Source of the DNA: Mariniflexile litorale
GTDB lineage: Bacteria; Bacteroidota; Bacteroidia; Flavobacteriales; Flavobacteriaceae
Direction: 5' to 3'
NCBI RefSeq assembly: GCF_031128465.2
Contig: NZ_CP155618.1
Span: forward strand, 3,772,501 to 3,836,500
DNA: 64,000 nt
Shown: piece after piece, positions 26,892-35,372 of the stretch
Position numbering within the stretch: position 1 is the stretch's first letter
How the letters are laid out: every line of letters begins with the position of its first letter
The notes under the pieces: generated by a model
What the model saw: the letters and a program-made list of their open reading frames with translations, nothing else
Told to the model about the DNA's origin: nothing
Database searches by the model: none
Program-made: the position numbers and the translations under genes

Positions 26892-28097
26892 ATGAAAAAT
26901 AAAAAAAATATCATCATAGGAAGCGTCATACTAATCATACTTGCAATTGTAGGCTATAGTTTTATAAATCGCGACGATGCGATGGTTATAGAAGTGAAAA
27001 CCGTTAAGGCTAAAAAAGCGAACGTAACCACCATGGTGACTGCAACAGGAACCATAGAACCGATTACTCAAGTTGAAGTGGGTACACAAGTTTCAGGAGT
27101 TGTAGAAAAAATATATGTAGACTATAACAGTGTGGTTAAAGAAGGGCAACTCATTGCTGAGTTGGACAAAACAAATCTTAACGCTTCTAAAACACAAGCA
27201 CAAGCCGCTTACGATAATGCTGTAAGTCAAAGAAACTACACAAAAACAATTTACGACAGACAAAAAACATTATATGATAATCAAGTGATAAGTAAATCTG
27301 ATTTTGATGATGCACAATATAATTATCAAACAGCAAAAGGAACAGTTACTCAGCGTTATTCCGACTTACAACAAGCCAGAACTAATTTAGGATATGCTAA
27401 TATTTACTCACCTATAAACGGCGTTGTGTTGTCAAGAGCCATAGATGAAGGGCAAACCGTTGCAGCAAGTTTAAGTACCCCAACCTTATTTACAATTGCT
27501 CAAGATTTAAAAGAAATGCAAGTTGAAGCAGATGTAGATGAAGCAGATATTGGGCAAGTAAAAGAAGGACAACGCGTTACATTTACAGTCGACGCTTACT
27601 TAGGCGAAACCTTTGAAGGTGTGGTTACACAAGTACGTTTAGACCCGACAGTCACTTCTAATGTAGTAACGTATACTGTTGTAATTAAAGCAGATAATCC
27701 AGATTTAAAACTTAAACCAGGATTAACAGCAACCATTTCTATTTACACTTTAGAATTGAATAATGTGCTAACTGCGGAAGCTAAAGCCATCAACTTTAAA
27801 CCTGAAAGAGAAACTTTATCAACTTATAATTTACAACATCAATTATCAGATAATAATAGCAAATTGTCTCATACGGAAACTACACTTTGGGTATTGGGAA
27901 ATAACGGAGCTATTACACCTAAAACAGTAACACTAGGTGCAAGTGATGGTGTTAATGTGCAAGTATTAAGTGGTGTTTTAGTAGGAGAAAAACTAGTGTA
28001 TATTCTAAAAGGTATTGCTAAATCAGAAGCTAGTGCTGCTGCTAAAAGCGAAAGCCCCTTTATGCCACAACGTCCAGGAGGTAACAAGAAAAAATAG
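26892..28097 (+). CDS. MacA-type periplasmic adaptor (HlyD/RND-MFP family)
   Basis: 401 residues with one N-terminal transmembrane helix (IIIGSVILIILAIVGYSFI). The biotinyl-lipoyl-like hairpin begins at VEVGTQVSGVVEKIYVDYN and the coiled-coil helical hairpin spans about 100-165 (TQAQAAYDNAVSQRNY onward), then the barrel domain (QVEADVDEADIGQVKEGQRV). It bridges the inner-membrane ABC transporter and TolC. The C-terminal tail is Ser/Pro/Gly-rich. Second gene in the operon. Confidence 0.92.
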   Translation: MKNKKNIIIGSVILIILAIVGYSFINRDDAMVIEVKTVKAKKANVTTMVTATGTIEPITQVEVGTQVSGVVEKIYVDYNSVVKEGQLIAELDKTNLNASKTQAQAAYDNAVSQRNYTKTIYDRQKTLYDNQVISKSDFDDAQYNYQTAKGTVTQRYSDLQQARTNLGYANIYSPINGVVLSRAIDEGQTVAASLSTPTLFTIAQDLKEMQVEADVDEADIGQVKEGQRVTFTVDAYLGETFEGVVTQVRLDPTVTSNVVTYTVVIKADNPDLKLKPGLTATISIYTLELNNVLTAEAKAINFKPERETLSTYNLQHQLSDNNSKLSHTETTLWVLGNNGAITPKTVTLGASDGVNVQVLSGVLVGEKLVYILKGIAKSEASAAAKSESPFMPQRPGGNKKK

Positions 28098-28103
28098 AAA
28101 ACC

Positions 28104-28847
28104 ATGAGTAAAGCAATCATAAAAATAGACGATTTAAAACGAGAGTTTACCATGGGAACAGAGACTGTTCATGCATTGAGAGGTATTTCGTTTAATATAA
28201 AAGAAGGGGAATTTGTAACCATAATGGGATCCAGTGGTTCAGGAAAAAGTACGTTGTTAAATATTTTAGGCTGTTTAGACCAACCCACTTTTGGAACCTA
28301 TGAAATTGATGGTGTAAGTGTAAAAGACTTATCTAGAAATGAATTAGCAACCATTAGAAACGAAAAGATTGGGTTTATTTTTCAATCGTATAATTTATTG
28401 GCTAGAACATCGGCATTAGAAAATGTAGAACTCCCTTTATTATACAACAGTAAAGTATCAACTGAAGAACGCAGAGAAAGAGCTATTAAAGCACTAGAAA
28501 TGGTTGGTTTAGCTGACAGAATGAATCATACACCATCAGAACTTTCGGGAGGACAACAACAACGTGTGGCTATTGCAAGATCGTTGGTTAATAACCCAGT
28601 TATGATATTAGCAGATGAAGCAACAGGAAATTTAGATACAAGAACCTCTTACGAGATTATGTCTTTATTTCAAGAATTAAACAAACAAGGTATTACTATT
28701 ACGTTTGTAACCCACGAACCTGATATAGCAACCTTTAGTAGTAGAACCATAGTATTAAAAGATGGAGAAATTATGCAAGATTATTTAAATAATAATGTAC
28801 AATCTGCAGCAAACGAATTAGCTAAATTACCTAAACAAGACGATTAA
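28104..28847 (+). CDS. MacB-type ABC transporter ATP-binding protein
   Basis: 247 residues. Walker [10 protein letters not shown] at about 42-50, Q-loop [11 protein letters not shown], signature [15 protein letters not shown], Walker [14 protein letters not shown] and switch His in FVTHEPD. The arrangement and the Leu-rich INEAL features fit the LolD/MacB ATPase family. Energises export together with the permease encoded 3 bp downstream. Confidence 0.95.
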   Translation: MSKAIIKIDDLKREFTMGTETVHALRGISFNIKEGEFVTIMGSSGSGKSTLLNILGCLDQPTFGTYEIDGVSVKDLSRNELATIRNEKIGFIFQSYNLLARTSALENVELPLLYNSKVSTEERRERAIKALEMVGLADRMNHTPSELSGGQQQRVAIARSLVNNPVMILADEATGNLDTRTSYEIMSLFQELNKQGITITFVTHEPDIATFSSRTIVLKDGEIMQDYLNNNVQSAANELAKLPKQDD

Positions 28848-28849
28848 TT

Positions 28850-30070
28850 ATGAGACTATTAAATTTATTTAAAATCGCAACAAAAGCTATTGTTCTTAAT
28901 AAAACAAGAACTTTATTGACAATGCTTGGTATTATTATAGGTGTGGCCTCTGTTATTGCTATGTTAGCCATTGGCGAAGGCTCTAAGGAGAGTATTCGTA
29001 CCACCATTTCAGCAATGGGTTCTAACATGATTACCATTAGACCTGGAGCAGATGATAGAGGTCCAGCCAGAGGAAGTGGAGGTAATGTGCAAACCTTAAC
29101 ACTAAAAAATTACGAAACTATAAAAGAAAAAGCCACGTTGTTAAGTTATATTACACCAGTTGTAAATGGTGGAGGACAAGTTATTAATGGTTCTAACAAC
29201 TGGCCAACTACTATTTATGGCGTAAATCCAGAGTATTTAAATATTAAAGTAGTGGATTTACAAAGTGGTAGTATGTTTACAGATGCCGAAGTGAAATCGG
29301 CATCTAAAGTGGTTGTAATTGGGCAAACTGTTGTAGACAATGTGTTTACCAATGGTCAAAATCCAGTAGGACAGATGATTCGTTTTAATAATATTCCTTT
29401 TAAAGTTATTGGTGTTTTAGAAGAAAAAGGCGAAAACACCTTTGGCCAAGACCAAGACGATGTGGTTATTGCACCTTATACAACAGTACAAAAACGAATT
29501 TTGGCAATAGATTATTTAAATCAAATTATGGCTTCTGCTATTAGTGAAGATGATGCTGCCAAAGCAGTAACACAAGTTTCTGAACTACTACGTACAGAGC
29601 ATAAATTAATGGATAATGAAGACGACGATTTTACTGTACGATCTATGGAAGAGTTAATTTCTACCTTTAGTTCCACTAGCGAAATGCTTACAATACTACT
29701 CGTTGCAGTAGCAAGTATTTCGTTATTAATTGGAGGCATTGGGATTATGAATATCATGTATGTCTCTGTTAAAGAGCGTACAAAGGAAATTGGTTTACGT
29801 ATGGCCGTAGGAGGTAAGGGGTCCGATATTTTAATGCAATTTTTAATCGAAGCTATTTTAATAAGTATTACAGGAGGGATTTTAGGTGTATTATTAGGGC
29901 TTGGAGCAACGGTGTTTATCGAAAAATTCTTAAATTGGCCTACAAGCGTGGCACTGTATTCTATCGTGATTTCTTTTGCTGTATGTGCTGTAACAGGTAT
30001 CTTTTTTGGATGGTATCCTGCAAGAAAAGCATCGGCTTTAGACCCAATAACTGCGCTGCGTTACGAATAA
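28850..30070 (+). CDS. MacB/FtsX-type ABC transporter permease
   Basis: 406 residues with four helices: one near the start (TLLTMLGIIIGVASVIAMLAIG) and three at the C-terminus (TILLVAVASISLLIGGIGIMNI, LIEAILISITGGILGVLLGLG and VISFAVCAVTGIFFGWYPARKASAL). The large periplasmic MacB-PCD domain lies between the first and second helices, with the usual GVNPEYLNI block. The ATPase is a separate protein here, unlike MacB of E. coli, where the two are fused. Substrate unknown; macrolides, lipids or peptides are possible. Confidence 0.94.
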   Translation: MRLLNLFKIATKAIVLNKTRTLLTMLGIIIGVASVIAMLAIGEGSKESIRTTISAMGSNMITIRPGADDRGPARGSGGNVQTLTLKNYETIKEKATLLSYITPVVNGGGQVINGSNNWPTTIYGVNPEYLNIKVVDLQSGSMFTDAEVKSASKVVVIGQTVVDNVFTNGQNPVGQMIRFNNIPFKVIGVLEEKGENTFGQDQDDVVIAPYTTVQKRILAIDYLNQIMASAISEDDAAKAVTQVSELLRTEHKLMDNEDDDFTVRSMEELISTFSSTSEMLTILLVAVASISLLIGGIGIMNIMYVSVKERTKEIGLRMAVGGKGSDILMQFLIEAILISITGGILGVLLGLGATVFIEKFLNWPTSVALYSIVISFAVCAVTGIFFGWYPARKASALDPITALRYE

Positions 30071-30076
30071 TTAATT

Positions 30077-31114
30077 ATGTATAAAAACAAGAAAATAACT
30101 GTACTCTCACATCTAATCGTTTGGTTTGTATTACTTAGTATGCCTTATCTTTTGTCTTATCAGCAACAAGAAATTAGTAGGGTGGTAGTGCATTTTTGGA
30201 TTCCGATACTATTTTATGCTATCATTTTTTACTTTAACTTTTTTGTATTAATAGATCGCTTTTTATTTACTAAAAAAACAGTTCAATTCATCATTATAAA
30301 TATGATTTTAATTGCTTTTTTCATAATACTAAAAGAACAAATAGAAGACCGTTTTTTTCAAGAGCTTATTAAAAAAAGACAAAATAATAATAGTGATGGA
30401 GTTGGACCACCAGTTAAATTATTCATCTACATACAAATGTTATGGTATATGGCACCTTTGTTATTTTCAATAGCTATTAAAACCACAAAGCGCTGGGTAA
30501 AAACTGAAGCAGAACGTAAAGAAGCAACCAATTATAAGTTGAAATCGGAATTACAACATTTACATTATCAGTTGCAGCCCCATTTCTTTTTTAATTCACT
30601 TAATAATATCTATTCATTGGTAGATATTTCTCCAGAACAAGCTAAAACATCTATACACAGTTTAAGCAAGCTCATGCGTTACATGCTGTATGAAACCAAT
30701 TTGGAATTGGTACCCCTATCCAAAGAAATTGATTTTCTAAAAAAATATATCGATTTAATGAAATTACGGGTATCGGATAAAACAGAGGTTTATGACAGTT
30801 TTCCATTGGAAACATCGGGAATTCAAATAGCTCCCTTACTATTTATTTCGCTTATAGAAAATGCCTTTAAACATGGGGTATCTGCCAGTAAAGAAAACCA
30901 TATCAATATAACAATGACCTGTGATAAAAAAACAGTGTTGTTTATTATTGAAAACGATAACTTTCCTAAAAAAACCGATGATAAAAGTGGTTCTGGAATT
31001 GGTTTAAAAAATCTAGAAAAAAGGTTACAGTTATTATATACCAATAAGCATGTTTTTAAAACAACTCTACAAGACAATCGTTTTTTAGTATATTTAAAAA
31101 TAGAAACAGCTTAA
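30077..31114 (+). CDS. LytS-type sensor histidine kinase
   Basis: 345 residues. Four predicted transmembrane helices fill the first 140 residues with little periplasmic domain. The His_kinase domain has the phospho-acceptor His169 in QLQPHFFFNSLNNIY, and the ATPase part follows with LIENAFKHG (N box) and GSGIGLKNLEKRL (G box). It likely senses envelope or membrane perturbation and phosphorylates the LytTR regulator encoded 4 bp downstream. Last-but-one gene of the efflux operon. Confidence 0.93.
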   Translation: MYKNKKITVLSHLIVWFVLLSMPYLLSYQQQEISRVVVHFWIPILFYAIIFYFNFFVLIDRFLFTKKTVQFIIINMILIAFFIILKEQIEDRFFQELIKKRQNNNSDGVGPPVKLFIYIQMLWYMAPLLFSIAIKTTKRWVKTEAERKEATNYKLKSELQHLHYQLQPHFFFNSLNNIYSLVDISPEQAKTSIHSLSKLMRYMLYETNLELVPLSKEIDFLKKYIDLMKLRVSDKTEVYDSFPLETSGIQIAPLLFISLIENAFKHGVSASKENHINITMTCDKKTVLFIIENDNFPKKTDDKSGSGIGLKNLEKRLQLLYTNKHVFKTTLQDNRFLVYLKIETA

Positions 31115-31118
31115 TGAT

Positions 31119-31853
31119 ATGAGCAACTTAAAAATTACCTGTGTTATTGTAGACGATGAACCTATGGCGCTTAATTTAGTAGAGAGTTATGTGGAGAAAA
31201 CGCCTTTTTTAGAGCTTAAAAAAAAGTGTAGTAGTGCTATTGAAGCTATGGAGTTTATAAAAAATGAACCTGTAGACTTACTGTTTTTAGACATACAGAT
31301 GCCCGATTTAACAGGTCTTGAGTTTTCAAAAATGTTACCCAAAGACACACGCATCATTTTTACCACAGCATTCGATCAATATGCCTTAGAAGGCTTTAAA
31401 GTAGAAGCTTTAGATTACTTATTAAAGCCTTTTGATTATGCTGAATTTCTAGCAGCTGCAAACAAAGCAAGTACCTGGTTTCGCTTGGTAAAAGGAAACC
31501 AACAATCCCTACTTTCCGAAGAAAAAGAATTTCTTTTTGTAAAATCGGAATACAAACAACTGCGCATTAAATTGGCTGATGTGCTGTATTTTGAAGGCTT
31601 GAAAGACTATATTAAAATATGGCTAAAAGACAATCCGAAGGCTGTTTTAACGCTTATGAGTTTAAAGTCCTTAGAAGAAGAACTTCCAGAAACAAAGTTT
31701 ATGCGTGTACACCGCTCCTTTATTGTGTCTTTAAAAAATATTGAAGTTATAGAGCGCAGTCAAATTATCATCAATAACCAGCGCATCACGGTTTCAGAGC
31801 AATATAAACCCAAATTCTTAGCGTTTGTAAACAATAATTCCCTTAATACCTAA
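31119..31853 (+). CDS. LytTR family response regulator
   Basis: 244 residues. Receiver domain with acidic pocket VDDEP at 11-15, phospho-acceptor Asp58 in LDIQMPD, and Lys in LLKPFDY; then a LytTR DNA-binding domain from about residue 140 (FLFVKSEYKQLRIKLADVLYFEG to MRVHRSFIVSLKNI, shown in part). Co-transcribed with the kinase, and probably regulates the efflux operon itself. Target sequences cannot be identified from this window. Confidence 0.94.
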   Translation: MSNLKITCVIVDDEPMALNLVESYVEKTPFLELKKKCSSAIEAMEFIKNEPVDLLFLDIQMPDLTGLEFSKMLPKDTRIIFTTAFDQYALEGFKVEALDYLLKPFDYAEFLAAANKASTWFRLVKGNQQSLLSEEKEFLFVKSEYKQLRIKLADVLYFEGLKDYIKIWLKDNPKAVLTLMSLKSLEEELPETKFMRVHRSFIVSLKNIEVIERSQIIINNQRITVSEQYKPKFLAFVNNNSLNT

Positions 31854-31879
31854 GCATTCTTTTAGGCTTCATCTTTAAA

Positions 31880-31963
31880 ATGAATGTATTGGTAGGTACA
31901 ATTCCAGCAACCGTCTATTTGCTTTTATTAATCTATATCATAGCAATACCTTTAAACTATTAA
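31880..31963 (+). CDS. Possible 27-residue hydrophobic small protein
   Basis: ATG at 31880 opens a 27-codon frame ending TAA at 31963. The product begins MNVLVGTIPATVYLLLL and continues with IYIIAIPLNY, one transmembrane-length hydrophobic helix with almost no charge. It lies 27 bp after the LytTR gene in the same direction. No family is known and the open frame may be chance in AT-rich DNA, but its unbroken hydrophobic character deserves note. Confidence 0.25.
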   Translation: MNVLVGTIPATVYLLLLIYIIAIPLNY

Positions 31964-32016
31964 GACAAAACAGCGTCTAAATATTAAAGAAAGTGGAACC
32001 TAAAATCTTATGAATT

Positions 32017-32622
32017 ATGAAAACATTTATTAAAGTATACGCATTATCAGCACTATTTTTAGTAGCTATGACAACACAAGTTTCTGCACAAACACGTCGT
32101 GGTAGTACCACAACAAATACAACTGTAAAAACAAAAAGTACAACACTGGCTAAAAGCAACACTACAAATAGAAGAATATCCAGTACAAAAGTAACCTATA
32201 AAACGCCTAAAAAAAAGGTGGTTTCAGTAAGAACAGTACCTAATAGAACGCTTATTAAACACAACGGGCAAGATTATTATTATGCAAATAATAACTATTA
32301 CACACCATCTAGAGGTCGTTATATTGTAATAGCTCCAAAAGTGGGATTTAGAATAAAAGTATTGCCTACAAACTATAAAAGAGTCCGTTTTAACAATCAT
32401 AATTATTTTAATGTACAAGGTATCTTTTACACCCAAATAAATAATGAATACGAAGTTGTAGATCCAGAAATAGGAACTGTAGTTTATGAACTTCCAGAAG
32501 ATTATGAAAAAGTAAGCTTGGATGGTTTAACCTATTACGAATATGCTAATATACTTTATGAAAAAGTACAAGTTAATGGCACCCGAGCCTACCAAGTAGT
32601 TGGTATTATAGATATGGAATAA
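32017..32622 (+). CDS. DUF6515 family exported protein
   Basis: 201 residues with a signal peptide (ALFLVAMTTQVSAQ). A Thr/Lys/Ser-rich basic region follows (to about residue 70), then three repeats of a Gly/Tyr-rich beta unit: KHNGQDYYYANNNYYTP, RFNNHNYFNVQGIFYTQ and SLDGLTYYEYANILYEK, each with the pattern aromatic-rich strand, loop, strand. This is the DUF6515 type. Envelope located, function unknown. Confidence 0.8.
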   Translation: MKTFIKVYALSALFLVAMTTQVSAQTRRGSTTTNTTVKTKSTTLAKSNTTNRRISSTKVTYKTPKKKVVSVRTVPNRTLIKHNGQDYYYANNNYYTPSRGRYIVIAPKVGFRIKVLPTNYKRVRFNNHNYFNVQGIFYTQINNEYEVVDPEIGTVVYELPEDYEKVSLDGLTYYEYANILYEKVQVNGTRAYQVVGIIDME

Positions 32623-32651
32623 CGATGTATAGATTAATTGATTACTAGCAG

Positions 32652-32688
32652 AAAAGGAGGTTCTATTTTTATAATGAGCCTCCTTTTT
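32652..32688 (+). terminator. Terminator after the DUF6515 gene
   Basis: AAAAGGAGG and CCTCCTTTTT form a strong stem, with an additional TC/GA pair toward the loop, followed by T. Confidence 0.75.
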
Positions 32689-32793
32689 GATTTTGTCATT
32701 TCTAGGAACCAGAAATAACATGATTTGATTTACTTGTATAATTACTTCTTTGTCCAAATAACAAAAAGGAATGTTCTATAAGCAGGCCCCCAT

Positions 32794-34179
32794 TTACCAA
32801 CCATCAACCACACACTGCATGGTATAGGGTTTGGTTTCCGATAACGGTAACTCTTCAAGAGTGTCTCCTAAATAATTACCGCTGGCAAAACCCGTCACAT
32901 TTTTAAAACGGTACGACCAGCAAAACCTCAGGTTAGGATGCGCTTCCGAATAGGTTACCACATTATCTTCTAATATAACATTTTCAAAATCGCCAAAGGC
33001 TACAAAGTAACCAAGAAACTTATTACGACGCACATCAGCATCCGAACTTTTATACATATACATCCCACAGCTATTACATACATTTTCATGTACATAGGTT
33101 GCTCGATTGTGTCCTTTTTTTCCGCCACCGGAGTACTGAATATAGCCTAATCTGCCGTTTACCGAACCCGATGTCATGGTAATGCTATTTCTAGCAATAA
33201 TATTATGGGTTTTATGCCAACTCACAATAGGGCCATCTACATAGGTATTCCCGTCGCCTTGTTCCATAACATTATCTAGAATATACACATTTTCACCACT
33301 TGTATTCACTATATCGCCTCCTTTATTGTGATGAAAATAATTATTCTGAATCAAAATATCTTCATCCACACGTCCTGGGCCTTCTATATCAATTCCAAAT
33401 TGCGGACTGGTGCCACCTATATGATGGATTTCATTCTCAGTAATTTTAATACGAACACCGCCCACTATAGAAATGCCTTGACGCCTGTTGTTGTATATGT
33501 TATTATTCACGAAAGTAACATCGTTGGAGTCCAGGACTAAAGAACCATCACCTGTTACATTTTGAATTTCCATATTTTCTATTAATACATTCGTGTTATC
33601 CCAAACACAAATACCATGACCTTCATCATGGGCTGTGCCACCATCGCCATCACGGGGTGTATACACATGTGTGCTTCGGTCGCCTCTAATAACACCATCC
33701 CGAACACGAATGTTATCACCATTCAATCTAAGTACACAGTAATTCCATTTATCATTGGTGTCAATTTCTAGAATAGCACCTGGACTAAATACAAAATCGG
33801 TATTATCTCTAATCTCAATACCACCTTGGTAAATATCGTTTACATATTCACCTATCAAATAATGACCATCTGGCAGTACAATACGACTATAGCCTTCCTT
33901 ATGGGCCCAATCGATGGCTGCTTGTAAGTTCTCAGTGGTTTTAAGTGCGTTTGTTCTATTAATAGGGATGTCCCATTGAACGACATCAATGGTGTATTCT
34001 AGGTTGTTAATTATACTAGGTAATTGTACGTCAAATAGCATTTTGGGCAAGCCATTCGTATCTAAATCTTCGGCATCGGCACCATAATCTGTTGCATTCA
34101 AGTCGTCGTGGTCATTGTAGCAGGAACTCAAAAAAAGAACCGCCATAAGGAGGAGTAGGTAGTGGGTGGTTTTTTTCAT
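32794..34179 (-). CDS. Right-handed beta-helix repeat lipoprotein
   Basis: 461 residues with a lipobox ending FLSSC at about residue 20. The body shows the regular hydrophobic/Asn ladders of a parallel beta helix: NNIYNNRRQGISIVGG, ITENEIHHIGG, IQNNYFHHNKGGDIVNT and the like. The region SIINNLEYTID...LQAAIDWAHKEG resembles the opening of pectate-lyase-like or mannuronan epimerase-like proteins. Possibly a polysaccharide lyase, epimerase or adhesin on the cell surface; no catalytic site is identifiable with confidence. Confidence 0.8.
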   Translation of the reverse strand: MKKTTHYLLLLMAVLFLSSCYNDHDDLNATDYGADAEDLDTNGLPKMLFDVQLPSIINNLEYTIDVVQWDIPINRTNALKTTENLQAAIDWAHKEGYSRIVLPDGHYLIGEYVNDIYQGGIEIRDNTDFVFSPGAILEIDTNDKWNYCVLRLNGDNIRVRDGVIRGDRSTHVYTPRDGDGGTAHDEGHGICVWDNTNVLIENMEIQNVTGDGSLVLDSNDVTFVNNNIYNNRRQGISIVGGVRIKITENEIHHIGGTSPQFGIDIEGPGRVDEDILIQNNYFHHNKGGDIVNTSGENVYILDNVMEQGDGNTYVDGPIVSWHKTHNIIARNSITMTSGSVNGRLGYIQYSGGGKKGHNRATYVHENVCNSCGMYMYKSSDADVRRNKFLGYFVAFGDFENVILEDNVVTYSEAHPNLRFCWSYRFKNVTGFASGNYLGDTLEELPLSETKPYTMQCVVDGW

Positions 34180-34357
34180 GGGGCATTATTAAAATAAGGT
34201 TAACTATAAATTTGGGATATACTAAACGCCGTTTTTTGAAAAATATTTTACACCGTTTTTTTCTTATCTATAAAATGTATGAATTACATCAAATTTATAG
34301 TGCTGCGTAAACCCTTTCTAAAATTAATGGAACTTTAAAACGAGTTTTATTAGCAGG

Positions 34358-34993
34358 TTACACCACATAACTTCCTAAATACCTACTGGTAGCCGTAAGT
34401 GCTAAGTCTATATTCGTAAAAGTAGCCCAAAGGTGTACCGTTTCCCCATGAAATATCTCCATAAAATCGAGGGCACTCGTACCAGCTTCTCTCATGTTGT
34501 ATGCCATAAAAAAATCAAAATCATTTAATCTAGGAGCATAAGCAACCACCAACAAGGCATCCGTTGGGTATGCCAATCCTTGTTGGCTGTTATTTAGCCA
34601 CGCTAAGGTTAAGGCTGTAGTTCCGGCACCATGCACCATGGAGTGCGCAATACCACTCAAGCCGCCCATACCAATTAATACTTTGCTATAGTCAATTTCA
34701 AAAGCAGTCCCCGTATAGCTAACAGCCTCTTTTAAATGGTAAGACATGGCATTGTCAAAAGGTGTTTTATTACCCGTAGCACTAAAGGTTTCCGTTAGTA
34801 AGCCTTTAATAGGGCTTAAAAATTGTAGCATAAATTTAAACTTATCACGTTCCAACTGGTCGGCACTTCTTAGGGCTTTACTTATTTTATTAGGTATAGC
34901 TTGCAGTACATTTATACCTCGCCAATGACTACCAATAACGGGACCTACCTGTCCTGAAAAGTCACCTAAAACACCATTGTTGTATGTTTCCAT
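34358..34993 (-). CDS. DUF6266 family protein
   Basis: About 211 residues. METYNNGVLGDFSGQVGPVIG and the following GSHWRGINVLQAIPNK are typical of the DUF6266 start. The rest is Ala/Leu-rich with ALTLAWLNNSQQG. No signal peptide. ATG at 34993 is chosen; a second ATG at 35008 adds five residues. Members occur in Bacteroidota genomes often in several copies; function unknown. Confidence 0.8.
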   Translation of the reverse strand: METYNNGVLGDFSGQVGPVIGSHWRGINVLQAIPNKISKALRSADQLERDKFKFMLQFLSPIKGLLTETFSATGNKTPFDNAMSYHLKEAVSYTGTAFEIDYSKVLIGMGGLSGIAHSMVHGAGTTALTLAWLNNSQQGLAYPTDALLVVAYAPRLNDFDFFMAYNMREAGTSALDFMEIFHGETVHLWATFTNIDLALTATSRYLGSYVV

Positions 34994-35372
34994 TAATTTT
35001 ATATGCATTTTGTTAATAAGCGCTAATATATAAAAAAAATAAAATAAAAACCGATTAAGTGTTGTTTTTTGACGATTAAAAGCGTAACTAGTTGGAATCT
35101 TGTTAGATATTCATTGGAGAAGGGTTTAAGAATTGTTTATAAAATAAAGGTTTTATGCTAAAAAGGAAATAGTTTTATGAGATGAGATAGGAGGAAGTCT
35201 AGTATATTTTGAATGGAAATAAAATAAAATTTCAATATTTACTATTTTCCATATACAAGTTTCTGTAATATTTTGTAGATTTAAATGCTCCCTATAATTT
35301 TTTTAATTAAAAGACACAAATTTCCAAATAGTAATTAAATTATTTGGATACACTTTTTAATATAATTAGCTA
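34994..35372. other. Intergenic region between DUF6266 and patatin genes
   Basis: About 379 bp of AT-rich DNA between divergent genes. I see no gene, no strong hairpin and no exact TAnnTTTG box, only near-matches; a short inverted pair CCAAATA/TATTTGG lies at about 35323-35356. Confidence 0.35.
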
